Source: Variovorax sp. SG517
GTDB lineage: Bacteria; Pseudomonadota; Gammaproteobacteria; Burkholderiales; Burkholderiaceae_C
Reading direction: 5' to 3'
Length of the DNA: 64,000 nucleotides
NCBI RefSeq assembly: GCF_013376045.1
Contig: NZ_JABMJG010000001.1
Location: forward strand, 62,001-126,000
The position numbers and the translations under genes are program-made. This document shows positions 17,180 to 25,534 of this stretch, in pieces. Under the pieces are notes generated by a model. That model saw nothing but the letters and a program-made list of their open reading frames with translations. It was not told the DNA's origin and made no database searches. Position 1 is the first letter of the stretch. Every line of letters starts with the position of its first letter.

Positions 17180-18817
17180 CTACAGCTGGCTCTGCGGAAT
17201 GAAGGGCGCGATCAGCCGCAGCTTGAAGCGCTGCCACGCGGTGGTCTCGGGCGGCACGTCGTAGGCCGTCTGCCGGCCGTTCTCGTCTTCCTCGATCCAC
17301 TCGATGTTGCGGCCGCTGGCATCGAGCCGCAGCCGGTAGGCGCTGCCGGCGTCGGCAAAACCGTCGAGCTGCTTCGCCATCTGCGGGCTTTCGATGATGA
17401 GCCCGAGCTCGGTGTTGAGGTGGGCCGAGCGCGGGTCGAGGTTCATCGAGCCCAGGAACACCTCCTTGTGGTCGACCACGCCGTTCTTCATGTGCAGGGC
17501 GCCCGTGCGGTGGCCGAAGATGCCGAGCTTGCCGCGCTTCACGCTCAGCGTGGGGCTCAGCTCGTAGATGGCCACGCCCGCCTTCAGCAGCTCGTGGATG
17601 TGAGGCCAGTAGCCCACGTACACCCAGGGCTCGTCGGTGGAGGCCAGCGAGTTGGTGACCAGTTCGACCTTGACGCCCGCGGCCTGCGCCTGCGCAAGGC
17701 CGGCCACGGCGGCGTCCGAAGGCACGAAGTACGGCGACACCATCTTGATGCTCGATCGCGAGGTGCGGAACCACTGGATCACGCCCTCGGTCACGGTGCC
17801 CTTGATGGAGTTCTCGCGCTCGTTGAGGCCCGCGGTCTTGGTGAGCGGGTCGAACAGCACCCGCGCACGCGCCCACAGCAGCGGGCTGAGCCGGTCCTCG
17901 GCCAGTTCGAACGGCAGGTTGAGCATGGGCACCATCTCCTGCGGCAGCAGCGACGGTTCGCCTTCGACGGGGTTGGCGATCTTGCCGTCCGGCGGGATGC
18001 GCGGGGCCTGCGGCGGTCTGGCCGCGGCCGTGAGCCTGTCGAAGTTCTGCCGCAGCTGTTCGGGCGTGAGCGCGCTGCCGGCGATGCGGCCCACGGGGTA
18101 GACGACGGTGCTGTTCCAGTAGTGGTCGAACTCGTCGGAGAGCTGCCGCACCACCGGGCCGGCCGCGAACACGTCCATGTCGACGAAGTTGCTGCCGGAG
18201 GCATTCATCACGTACTCGTCGGCCATGTTGCGCCCGCCCTCCACGGCAGCGACGTTATCGGCCACGAAGAGCTTGTTGTGCATGCGCCGGTTGATGCGGC
18301 CGAACTCCAGCCCCGAGCTGATGAAGCGCGTCAGGTCGCTGCCGCGCCCGCCGGGAAAGGGGTTGAACAGGCGCACCTGCACGTTGGGATAGCTGGCGAG
18401 CGCGAGCAGCAGGTCGTCTTCGCCGGTGGTGTAGAGGTCGTCGACCAGGAGTCGCACGCGCACGCCGCGCTGCGCCGCGTCACGCAGCTCGCGCATCAGG
18501 GCGCGGCCGGTGTTGTCGGCGGCCAGCAGGTAGTACTGCACGTCGAGGCTGCGGGTGGCGAGCTTCGCGAGTTCGATGCGGGTGGCGAAGGACGTGGGGC
18601 CGTAGGGCAGGAGCTGGAAGCCCGAGCGGCCGTCCGCCTGCTCGTTCGCGGGCAGGACCTTGCGCGTGATCGCGTCGAGCGGGGTGTCCTTGTAGTCGGC
18701 GATGGCTGCGACGGGCCGGTCCGACACCGGTAGCGGCAGGGTCGAGCACGCGCTCATGAGCATCGAGAACACGAGCGCCAGTACGGCAACGGGCGCACGC
18801 CCGCATGCGGTCATCAT
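17180..18817 (-). CDS. Phospholipase D-family lipoprotein (cardiolipin synthase-like)
   Basis: 545 residues. The N-terminus is a lipoprotein signal with lipobox LMSACS. Two HKD half-sites are present: HNKLFVADN…GGRNMADEY in the first half and HMKNGVVDHKEVFLGSMNLDPRS in the second, as needed for the bilobal PLD active site. Members hydrolyse or transfer phosphatidyl groups, for example cardiolipin synthesis, but a periplasm-facing lipoprotein is not a classic ClsA. Probable role in envelope phospholipid metabolism. Full length, no defects seen. Confidence 0.8.
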   Translation of the reverse strand: MMTACGRAPVAVLALVFSMLMSACSTLPLPVSDRPVAAIADYKDTPLDAITRKVLPANEQADGRSGFQLLPYGPTSFATRIELAKLATRSLDVQYYLLAADNTGRALMRELRDAAQRGVRVRLLVDDLYTTGEDDLLLALASYPNVQVRLFNPFPGGRGSDLTRFISSGLEFGRINRRMHNKLFVADNVAAVEGGRNMADEYVMNASGSNFVDMDVFAAGPVVRQLSDEFDHYWNSTVVYPVGRIAGSALTPEQLRQNFDRLTAAARPPQAPRIPPDGKIANPVEGEPSLLPQEMVPMLNLPFELAEDRLSPLLWARARVLFDPLTKTAGLNERENSIKGTVTEGVIQWFRTSRSSIKMVSPYFVPSDAAVAGLAQAQAAGVKVELVTNSLASTDEPWVYVGYWPHIHELLKAGVAIYELSPTLSVKRGKLGIFGHRTGALHMKNGVVDHKEVFLGSMNLDPRSAHLNTELGLIIESPQMAKQLDGFADAGSAYRLRLDASGRNIEWIEEDENGRQTAYDVPPETTAWQRFKLRLIAPFIPQSQL

Positions 18818-18913
18818 TTCTTCTACTCCCGGCTTGTCGGTTGGGGCTTCGCCTCATCCCCCAGGGGGAGGAACGAACGATCCGGCCGAGAGTATGACGC
18901 GGCTCGCCGCGCG

Positions 18914-20071
18914 TCAGCCCGTGCAGGCGGCGGCTCCCTGCTGCGCCGGATACTCCATCTCCAGCATCACCCAGTCGCGCCGAGCACCGCCGTGGCGGCC
19001 GGCGATCTCGCACAGCGTGCGGTCGAGCTGCGGCACCGGCTTGAGCGTGGCCGACAGGGGCAGCAGGGGCGCGTCGTCGCCGGCGGCGGGCCGGGCCAGC
19101 AGCACCAGTCCGCTGCGCAGCCTGACCGGGCCCGAGGCCGACACGGCCTCGACACGCACGCGCCCCGTGCGCTCCCACGCATCCGTGGCGAGCGCGAGCG
19201 AGACATCGTCCATGCCGTCGCGCACCTCGACGCTCCAGCGCTCGCCGCGCCAGAACGCGGCCTTGTTGAGCAGGTAGGCGAAGCGCTTGCCGGCATCGAG
19301 GCCGAAGGGCGTGCTGTCGTGCACCGGGCTCCACGAGGCCACGCCGAGTTCGGCCGCCAGCGCGGAGGCCTTCTCCCGCCCGCCGATGGCCTCCACCAGC
19401 GCCAGCATCGCGGGCACCGACGCGGTGATGCCGGTGGTGGTGGCCACGCCGCGATCCACCACGTAGCGCCGGTGCGGCACGTGCGTCGAGCCCGCGTGGC
19501 GCTTGAGCAGCGTGCCGCGGTCGTACCAGTGGCCCGCGAAGCGCCGGCCGTCGAGCAGGCCGGCCTGCCCCACCACCAACGCGCCGGAACACACGCCGAT
19601 CACGCGGGCGCCCTGCTGCGACTGCCGCCGCAGCCAGGCGGTGATCTCGGGCGCATCGTCCTTCATCATCGCGGGGACGATCACGTAGTCGGCACCCGAG
19701 GGATGCGCGCGGTCGAAGCCGGCGAAGTCCTGCGCGCCGTCGACCTGCAGCGCGGGGAACAGGTCGACGCGGCCGGCGCGCGGCGCCACGATGCGCACCT
19801 CGGCGATGTCGGCGCGGCCGAGCACCGCGTAAGGCAGCAGAAGGTCGGTCATCTCGGTGCCGTCGTTGGACGCGAGCACGGCAATCACCGGCCGGCTGCC
19901 GCCCGGGTCGCGCGGCTTCATCGCATCGACGAAGGCCTGCTGGTCGCGCTGCAACGCGGCCGCATCGTCGAGCGGCGGTGGCGGCAGCGGCGCGCCGGCG
20001 GAGCAGCCCGCCAGAACGAGCACCGCCATGCCGGCGACAGCCAGCGCGCGTGAAAATGACCCGGTGAACAT
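18914..20071 (-). CDS. DJ-1/PfpI-fold lipoprotein
   Basis: 385 residues from ATG 20071. The signal ends in the lipobox VLAGCS, so the protein is predicted to be membrane-anchored outside the cytoplasm. Residues ~60-270 form a class-I glutamine-amidotransferase-like/DJ-1 fold with the nucleophile-elbow cysteine in VIGVCSGALVVGQAGLLDG. The C-terminal ~110 residues (WSVEVRDGMDDVSLAL…) form an extra domain I do not recognise. It is divergent from a GlxA-type regulator whose sensor domain is homologous; the two start codons are 12 bases apart, so they share or overlap promoters. Confidence 0.7.
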   Translation of the reverse strand: MFTGSFSRALAVAGMAVLVLAGCSAGAPLPPPPLDDAAALQRDQQAFVDAMKPRDPGGSRPVIAVLASNDGTEMTDLLLPYAVLGRADIAEVRIVAPRAGRVDLFPALQVDGAQDFAGFDRAHPSGADYVIVPAMMKDDAPEITAWLRRQSQQGARVIGVCSGALVVGQAGLLDGRRFAGHWYDRGTLLKRHAGSTHVPHRRYVVDRGVATTTGITASVPAMLALVEAIGGREKASALAAELGVASWSPVHDSTPFGLDAGKRFAYLLNKAAFWRGERWSVEVRDGMDDVSLALATDAWERTGRVRVEAVSASGPVRLRSGLVLLARPAAGDDAPLLPLSATLKPVPQLDRTLCEIAGRHGGARRDWVMLEMEYPAQQGAAACTG

Positions 20072-20083
20072 CGACGTTTCTCC

Positions 20084-21127
20084 ATGACTGCAGGCGATGC
20101 CCCGAGAGTAAGAATGCCCACCCTGCCCCACAAGGACGAAGAAGCCGCGGTTCCTGCCAGCCACGGCGCCGGCGGCGTGGTGGTGCTGGTCGCATTCGAC
20201 GGCGTCGAGGCCATCGACATCGCCGGGCCGGCCAGCGTCTTCAGCAAGGCCGAGCAGATGCGCCCCGGCACCTACCGGCTGCACATCGCGTCGCCGGCCG
20301 GCGGCAGCGTGCTCACCAATGGCGGCCTCAGCTTCGCGGGCACGCTGGCACTGCGGCAGTTGCCAGCCGAGATCGACACGCTGATCGTCGCCGGCGGCGA
20401 CGAGCCTTCGGTGCGCTCGGCCATCTTCGAGCACAAGGTGAGCGAGTGGATCGCCGAGGTGGCCCCGCACGTGCGCCGCGTGGGCAGCGTGTGCACCGGC
20501 GCCTTCGCGCTCGCAGCGGCCGGCCTGCTCGACGGCCGCGAGGCCACCACGCACTGGAGCGCCTGCGACATGCTGCAGGAGCTGCGCCCGCAGGTGCGCG
20601 TGCATCGCGAGCGCATCTACGTGCAGGACGGCCCGATGTGGACTTCGGCCGGCGTCACCACCGGCATCGAGCTTGCGCTGGCGCTGGTGGAGGACGACCT
20701 GGGCCATGCGGTGTCGATGGACATCGCGCGCACCCTGGCGCTGCCGATGCTGCGCGGCGGCGAGCAGCCGCAGCTGAGCCAAGCGCTCGAGGCGCAGGCC
20801 ACGGCCAGCCACCGGCTGCGTGAGCTGGTCGCGTGGATAGGAACGCATCCGCAGGAAGACCTGTCGGTCGAGGCGATGGCCGCGCGCGCGGGGATGAGCC
20901 CGCGCAACTTCGCGCGCGCTTTCGCGGCCCAGACCGGCTGCACGCCGGCGCGCTTCGTCGAGCAGACCCGCGTGGCCGCCGCCGCGCAGCTGCTGCGGCA
21001 GACCAGCTGGACGCAGGAGAAGATCGCGGGCCGCAGCGGCTTCCGCTCGGTGGATGCGCTGCAGCGCGCGTTCGCGCGGCAGCATGGGGTGACGCCGCAG
21101 GGCTATCGCGACGAGAACGGCCGCTGA
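20084..21127 (+). CDS. GlxA-family AraC-type regulator with DJ-1/PfpI sensor domain
   Basis: 347 residues (an alternative ATG is at 20114). The sensor domain (~30-210) carries FDGVEAIDIAGPASVF, the cysteine elbow VGSVCTGAFALAAAGLLDGREATTHW and WTSAGVTTGIELAL, typical of GlxA/FtrA regulators. The C-terminal AraC domain has two HTH segments (LSVEAMAARAGMSPRNFARAFAAQTG; EKIAGRSGFRSVDALQRAFARQHGVTPQGYR). Probable target: the divergent lipoprotein gene, since the promoters must overlap. The ligand is unknown. Confidence 0.85.
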   Translation: MTAGDAPRVRMPTLPHKDEEAAVPASHGAGGVVVLVAFDGVEAIDIAGPASVFSKAEQMRPGTYRLHIASPAGGSVLTNGGLSFAGTLALRQLPAEIDTLIVAGGDEPSVRSAIFEHKVSEWIAEVAPHVRRVGSVCTGAFALAAAGLLDGREATTHWSACDMLQELRPQVRVHRERIYVQDGPMWTSAGVTTGIELALALVEDDLGHAVSMDIARTLALPMLRGGEQPQLSQALEAQATASHRLRELVAWIGTHPQEDLSVEAMAARAGMSPRNFARAFAAQTGCTPARFVEQTRVAAAAQLLRQTSWTQEKIAGRSGFRSVDALQRAFARQHGVTPQGYRDENGR

Positions 21128-21250
21128 GCCGCTGAGCCGTCGAATCGCGGCGGCAGCCGTGACAGCCGCCCTTGGGCACGGCGGAGCGGCCCTTCGCATT
21201 CCCACTGAACAGCAACCCGGCGGGCGAAGGCTCATGAACGGCCCGAAAGG

Positions 21251-21344
21251 GCCGGATTTACCAGTTCTCGGGGATGGCGGCACTGGAAACAAAAACACAC
21301 ACTCGTGCGGTTTTTTGTCTTGTCTGCCGTTTCAGCGAAGGAGG
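21251..21344 (+). promoter_or_regulatory. Adhesin gene leader with strong ribosome-binding site
   Basis: The leader contains GCCGGATTTACCAGTTCTCG (21251-21270), which recurs almost exactly at 27555-27574 beside an adhesin relic, and an AAGGAGG at 21338-21344 that fixes the start at 21350. No clear -35/-10 pair was found in 21128-21349. Confidence 0.5.
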
Positions 21345-21349
21345 AACTC

Positions 21350-23086
21350 ATGACCATTCGGCCCCACACCGTACTCAGATGCCTGCAGGCCGCCGCCTTG
21401 CTCGCCGTGGGAAGCGCTCACGCAGCGGGCTATGTGGCCGGCGACGCGGGCAACCCGGGGCCCAGCCAGCCGGGCTGGACGAGTTCCAGCGGCGGTGCCG
21501 CCGCTACGGTCCAGGGAGACGGCGCCACCGCGATCGGCGCGGGCGGCGATGGCAACAACGGAGCCGCCGGTGCACTCGGCGGCACGGGTGGCGCCGGCGC
21601 AAGTGCCACCGCGAACGGCGCGACGGCCATCGGCGGCGGCGGCACCGCCGGCCCGGGCTACGCGGGCGGCACGGGCGGCGCCGGCGGCAGCGGCGCGCAG
21701 GCTTCGGCCAGCGGTGCCATCGCGGTCGGCGCGGGAGGCCAGGGCCCCTACGGCTGCTGCGGCTACCCCGGCCACGCCGGCGGCAGCGGCGCGCAGGCAT
21801 CGGGCACCTCGGCGATCGCCATCGGCAGTGCCTTGGACACCAGCCAAGGTGCGGTGGCATCGGGCAATGGCAGCACGGCGATCGGCGGCGCCTACAACGG
21901 CTCTGCCGGCGCGTCTGCGCTGGCCACCAGCGGCGTGGCCATCGGCTCGGGCAGCCAGGTCGCGGCCGGCGCGACCAACAGCATCGCCATCGGCGCCAAC
22001 TCGGTCGCCACCGTGGCCAATACGGTTTCCTTCGGCTCGGCAGGCCAGACGCGCACCCTCGTCAACGTGAGCGCGGGCGCGGTGAACGCCACCAGCACCG
22101 ACGCCGTCAACGGCAGCCAGCTCTACACGGTGCAGCAGACCTCCAACACGGCCCTGGGCCTCGCGCAGAACTCGGCGCAGTACGGCGCGGGCGGCACCGC
22201 GCTGCAGCTCAATGCCAACGGCGGCGCGGGCACCACCATCAACAACGTGGCGGCCGGTCAGGCGAGTACCGATGCGGCCAACGTCGGCCAGGTGCAGCAG
22301 GCGCAGCAGACTGCCATCACCACCGCGAACAACTTCACCGTGCAGCAGGTCAGCGCGCTGCAGTCGCTGATGAACCAGGCCCTGTCCAGCGGTGTATGCG
22401 CCGTGAGCGCGAGTGGCTCGGTGGCCTGCGGCCCGGGTGCGGGCGCCAGCGGCGCGGGCAGCACCTCGATGGGCACCAACGCGCAGGCCTCCGGAGAGAA
22501 CACCGTGGCCATCGGCAACGGTGCGCAGGCCAACCACGCGGGCTCGGTGGCCATCGGCGCGGGCGCGAGGGCGCTGGCCGATCCCACCACCGCGGTGGGC
22601 AACAACGCCGTGGCCACCGGCAACAACGCCGTCGCGCTGGGCGCCAACACGCTGGCCAGCGGCAACAACGCGGTGGCGCTGGGCCAGGGCTCGGTGGCGG
22701 ACCGTGACAACACCCTGTCGGTCGGCAACGCCGCCACCAACCAGTTGCGCGGCATCACGAACGTCGCGCCCGGCCTGCTGGCCACCGACGCCGTCAACCT
22801 CGGGCAGCTGCAGCAGGCGGTGGCCAACGCGACGAGCCAGGCGAACGCCTTCGCCGCGCAGGGCGTGGCAGCGGCGCTGGCCATGCCGTCGATGCCGACG
22901 CTGGCTGCAGGGAAGAAATGGATGGGCGCCGCCGTCGGCAACTACGCGGGCGCGTCGGGGCTGGGCGTCGCCTTCGGCTACCAGGTCAACGACAACCTGA
23001 ACCTGGGCGTGGGGGTTTCGACCGCGACCAGCAGCGGAAGCGGCAGCCGGGTGGCGGCCCGGGTGCAGGCGGGGTACGCGTGGTGA
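21350..23086 (+). CDS. YadA-like trimeric autotransporter adhesin
   Basis: 578 residues. The signal peptide MTIRPHTVLRCLQAAALLA…AHA is followed by a head with Hep/Hag-type repeats (ATAIGAGG, AIAVGAGGQG, VAIGSGSQV, SIAIGANS), a neck (TDAVNGSQLYTVQQ), a second head block (VAIGNGAQA, VALGANTLA) with another neck (TDAVNLGQLQQAV), then a short coiled-coil stalk and the ~60-residue YadA anchor (KWMGAAVGNYAGASGLGVAFGYQ…ARVQAGYAW). It would trimerise in the outer membrane and mediate adhesion or autoagglutination. Unusual for this export route, the passenger carries cysteines (GCCGYPG; VCAVSASGSVACG). Confidence 0.85.
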   Translation: MTIRPHTVLRCLQAAALLAVGSAHAAGYVAGDAGNPGPSQPGWTSSSGGAAATVQGDGATAIGAGGDGNNGAAGALGGTGGAGASATANGATAIGGGGTAGPGYAGGTGGAGGSGAQASASGAIAVGAGGQGPYGCCGYPGHAGGSGAQASGTSAIAIGSALDTSQGAVASGNGSTAIGGAYNGSAGASALATSGVAIGSGSQVAAGATNSIAIGANSVATVANTVSFGSAGQTRTLVNVSAGAVNATSTDAVNGSQLYTVQQTSNTALGLAQNSAQYGAGGTALQLNANGGAGTTINNVAAGQASTDAANVGQVQQAQQTAITTANNFTVQQVSALQSLMNQALSSGVCAVSASGSVACGPGAGASGAGSTSMGTNAQASGENTVAIGNGAQANHAGSVAIGAGARALADPTTAVGNNAVATGNNAVALGANTLASGNNAVALGQGSVADRDNTLSVGNAATNQLRGITNVAPGLLATDAVNLGQLQQAVANATSQANAFAAQGVAAALAMPSMPTLAAGKKWMGAAVGNYAGASGLGVAFGYQVNDNLNLGVGVSTATSSGSGSRVAARVQAGYAW

Positions 23087-23123
23087 GGGCGGGACACCGC
23101 CAAGCACCCGCCCGGAACGCTGT

Positions 23124-23426
23124 CTACCCGCAGTAGGCGCGAACGATCTTGCCCGTCTTCAGGTCCGTCTCGATCGTCACGCGCTCGCGCCGGTAGTCCA
23201 TCGTCACGGGCTGTCCGGGCTGGACCTGGCGGACGGTCGATGCGCCGGTCAGCTGCCGAGCTTCGGCGTCGCTGACGCCGTTCTTGCCGGTCAGGGCGGT
23301 TGCCGCGTCCGGCCGGCACGCCCCGGCCGGGGCTTCATCCTTCACCTGCGGTGTCCCGCAGGCGGTCATCGAGAGGACGGTCAGCGTCAGGGCTACGAGC
23401 GGAATCGGTTTCGAGTCGAGCTTCAA
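23124..23426 (-). CDS. I78-family peptidase-inhibitor-like lipoprotein
   Basis: 100 residues if translated from TTG 23426, which has AAAGGA seven bases upstream and gives an ideal lipoprotein signal (MKLDSKPIPLVALTLTVLSMTACG). An ATG at 23465 would add 13 residues and spoil the signal. The mature part matches the I78 inhibitor pattern: a cysteine near the start, ASTVRQVQPGQPVTMDYRRERVTIETD and a terminal AYCG, which could form one disulfide. Family members bind serine proteases. It converges with the adhesin gene, 37 bases apart. Confidence 0.7.
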   Translation of the reverse strand: MKLDSKPIPLVALTLTVLSMTACGTPQVKDEAPAGACRPDAATALTGKNGVSDAEARQLTGASTVRQVQPGQPVTMDYRRERVTIETDLKTGKIVRAYCG

Positions 23427-23524
23427 GGCAGGTCCTTTCTGGAAGTACGAAGAGTCCTCCGGCATTCCACCCTGCTGCAGTCCACCGGTCAACCCGGCGA
23501 GCAGAGGCACGCAGCGAACGACGC

Positions 23525-25249
23525 TCAGGTCTTCGAGGCCTTGGGAATCTGCGCCTCGATCTCCCTGATCACGGCCTCCTTCTCGCGGTTGTAGACCTGC
23601 GGATCGGCAGGGTCCACGGCATGGGCACGGTCCTTCGCCTCCTCGTACTTGCGGCGCAGATCGGGCCGCCGCTCGAGGATGTCGATGAACGCGAGCGAAT
23701 CCTTGTGCACCGGATCGCCGCGATGGCAGATGTGGATGTTGACATTGAAGCGCCGTCCGCCATGCAGCACGGAGCCGCAGACATACGGCTTCTCGTCCTT
23801 GTCCACCCACACCGGCCTGCGATGGAAGCCGGCGCGCTCGAAGGCCTTCTGCTCCTCGCGCAGGTTCTCGCGCGCGGTGATGGCCGTGATGTCGACCATG
23901 GGCTTGCCGCGCAGCCCGACCACCGCCGTGCTGCCGATGTGCACGAGCTCGACGCCTTCGATACGCCCTCGCGCGTACTCCTGCACGAGCGAGAAGACTT
24001 CGGCATAGGCGGGGTCGTACGGCACGATGTGCCGCTGGTGGAGCCCTTCGTCGAATGGGTCGATCGTCATCTGGGGACTTTCGGAAACGCTGTCCGCTTG
24101 GTCGGCAATCCGCTTACCTGTAACTTCATCGATCACAGATACATGCTCACGATCTGGAGTCGCGGCTCCCTCCTCCAACGTCGGCTCATGAATCACCGCC
24201 CACCCAAAGCTGGCTGACAGCGCGCCAGTCTCCTCATCCTGTTCAACGCCGAACATCCCCGCCACGAATCGCAATCGATGCTTCAGGCCGGTCAGTTCGT
24301 CGATGCAGCGCAGAGGGGCGCTGGCCAATGCTTGCGGTATAGCCCCGATGCCAGGGCCTTCCGGCGGAATGTCGTAGCGCAACCACCCGGTGCGCGCATT
24401 TGCGGCGTCGAAATGCGCTTTCCAGCTGCCCAAGTACTTGTTGCGCCCGAGCGCATTGGTTCTCCAATCGACTATCAGATAGGGAAACAAGGTGATGATC
24501 CAGCCAGTCAGCTCGGAAGGCCCAGAACCGCTCTGGTAGCGGAAGAAGGAACGCCAGAAGGCAATATCGACTTCACCGGCAGCAGCGCGGTGGATCTTGT
24601 CCAAAACGGCGCCGAGCGTCTCGCCCCATTCCTCAAGCCCGTAGGTAGCGAGCCGCCTGACGCGTGGAATCATCGAAGCCCAATCTTCCGGGGTACCGAG
24701 TAGCCTGATCTCGGGAATACCGCAACCGCAACGCACCTCATAGTCGAAGTAGCCCTCGAAGGTCTCCATCAAGCAGACGTCGAATGCGGCCGCTTCAACG
24801 GGAGTAGTAGTCGAAAAGCGAGCACTGACAACATCCTTCAGCTCACCTACGTATTCTCCAATCTGCACAGAGAACGCCTCGAACACCTCGGGCCACGGGT
24901 TCGGTTGGCCGAGAACGAAGTCGGGCCTCGCGACGACAAGTGCTCTCTTGCCCTCGTGCGTCACGAATCGTGATCGGAGCAATTCGGCGTTCTGCCCCAC
25001 ATGTGCGGCGAAACCCTGGGCGATGCAGAACCAGATGTCGTCCGGTCGAATGACCAGCGGATGGTGATCGTAGAAGGCGTCATGCGCCGCTTTCACGAAC
25101 GCGTGCTGCGTATCGCACGAGACCAGTCGAGCCGCGGCGCAGTACAAGTCTTCGGCCGGCTTGGCCAACAAGCTGCGGACGCACTCCCGCGCATCAAGTG
25201 ACTCGTAAGGCCTGCCACGCTCCACATCAGAAACCGCAAGTGTCTTCAT
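23525..25249 (-). CDS. DUF4419-GrpB fusion protein
   Basis: 574 residues in one open frame. Residues 1 to ~390 match DUF4419 (HHPLVIRPDDIWFCIAQGF, HEGKRALVVARPDFVLGQPNPW, FSTTTPVEAAAFDVCLMETFEGYFDYEVRCGCGIPEI). From Met394 (codon at 24070) the sequence is a complete GrpB/UPF0157 domain, which has a nucleotidyltransferase-like fold (VPYDPAYAEVF…HIGSTAVVGLRGKPMVDI). The DUF4419 half is clearly lower in GC than the GrpB half, suggesting that a transferred DUF4419 gene became joined in frame to a resident GrpB gene. A start for GrpB alone at 24070 is possible but has a poor ribosome site. Neither domain has a secure function. Confidence 0.75.
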   Translation of the reverse strand: MKTLAVSDVERGRPYESLDARECVRSLLAKPAEDLYCAAARLVSCDTQHAFVKAAHDAFYDHHPLVIRPDDIWFCIAQGFAAHVGQNAELLRSRFVTHEGKRALVVARPDFVLGQPNPWPEVFEAFSVQIGEYVGELKDVVSARFSTTTPVEAAAFDVCLMETFEGYFDYEVRCGCGIPEIRLLGTPEDWASMIPRVRRLATYGLEEWGETLGAVLDKIHRAAAGEVDIAFWRSFFRYQSGSGPSELTGWIITLFPYLIVDWRTNALGRNKYLGSWKAHFDAANARTGWLRYDIPPEGPGIGAIPQALASAPLRCIDELTGLKHRLRFVAGMFGVEQDEETGALSASFGWAVIHEPTLEEGAATPDREHVSVIDEVTGKRIADQADSVSESPQMTIDPFDEGLHQRHIVPYDPAYAEVFSLVQEYARGRIEGVELVHIGSTAVVGLRGKPMVDITAITARENLREEQKAFERAGFHRRPVWVDKDEKPYVCGSVLHGGRRFNVNIHICHRGDPVHKDSLAFIDILERRPDLRRKYEEAKDRAHAVDPADPQVYNREKEAVIREIEAQIPKASKT

Positions 25250-25308
25250 CTCCTACTCCCTGTTGATCCATCACTTTTCTATACCGGAACGGACTGCAGG
25301 TATTACAA

Positions 25309-25356
25309 GGCAGATGCTTGCGCCCGCGCCCGGCCTCGCGCGTCGGGCCCGAAGGC
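25309..25356 (-). pseudogene. Relic of a purA-like 3' end
   Basis: About 45 bases here match, with a few substitutions and a one-base indel, the last ~15 codons of the adenylosuccinate-synthetase-like gene at 28098-28145, in the same orientation (core GGCAGATGCTTGCGC and GCCTCGCGCGTCGG). The indel breaks the frame. It lies in the 25250-25534 gap, where I see no intact gene. Confidence 0.45.
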
Positions 25357-25534
25357 CATCGATGCCGGCCTCGTGCAGCACGACCTCGACGATCGCTTCG
25401 TCACCGCCTGCAACATTGAATGCCACCCCCTCAATGGGGCGCCGCCACCGCCGATTCGATCCTTGAGAAGCTGCATCGACTCGGCTCACGTATCAGCGGA
25501 ACGGGGCACCAGCGCGCGGAGCCGCGAAACAGAT

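Noticed and set aside
15155..17202. Several very long open frames on both strands over the GspE-type gene, including a minus-strand frame 14705-16978
   Set aside because: They are shadows produced by high GC; only the frame with intact ATPase motifs is coding, plus the exported small protein at the end of the minus frame.
25263..25489. Small ORFs on both strands between the DUF4419 and lipoprotein genes
   Set aside because: No ribosome sites, no family signal, and the segment contains a broken purA-like relic.
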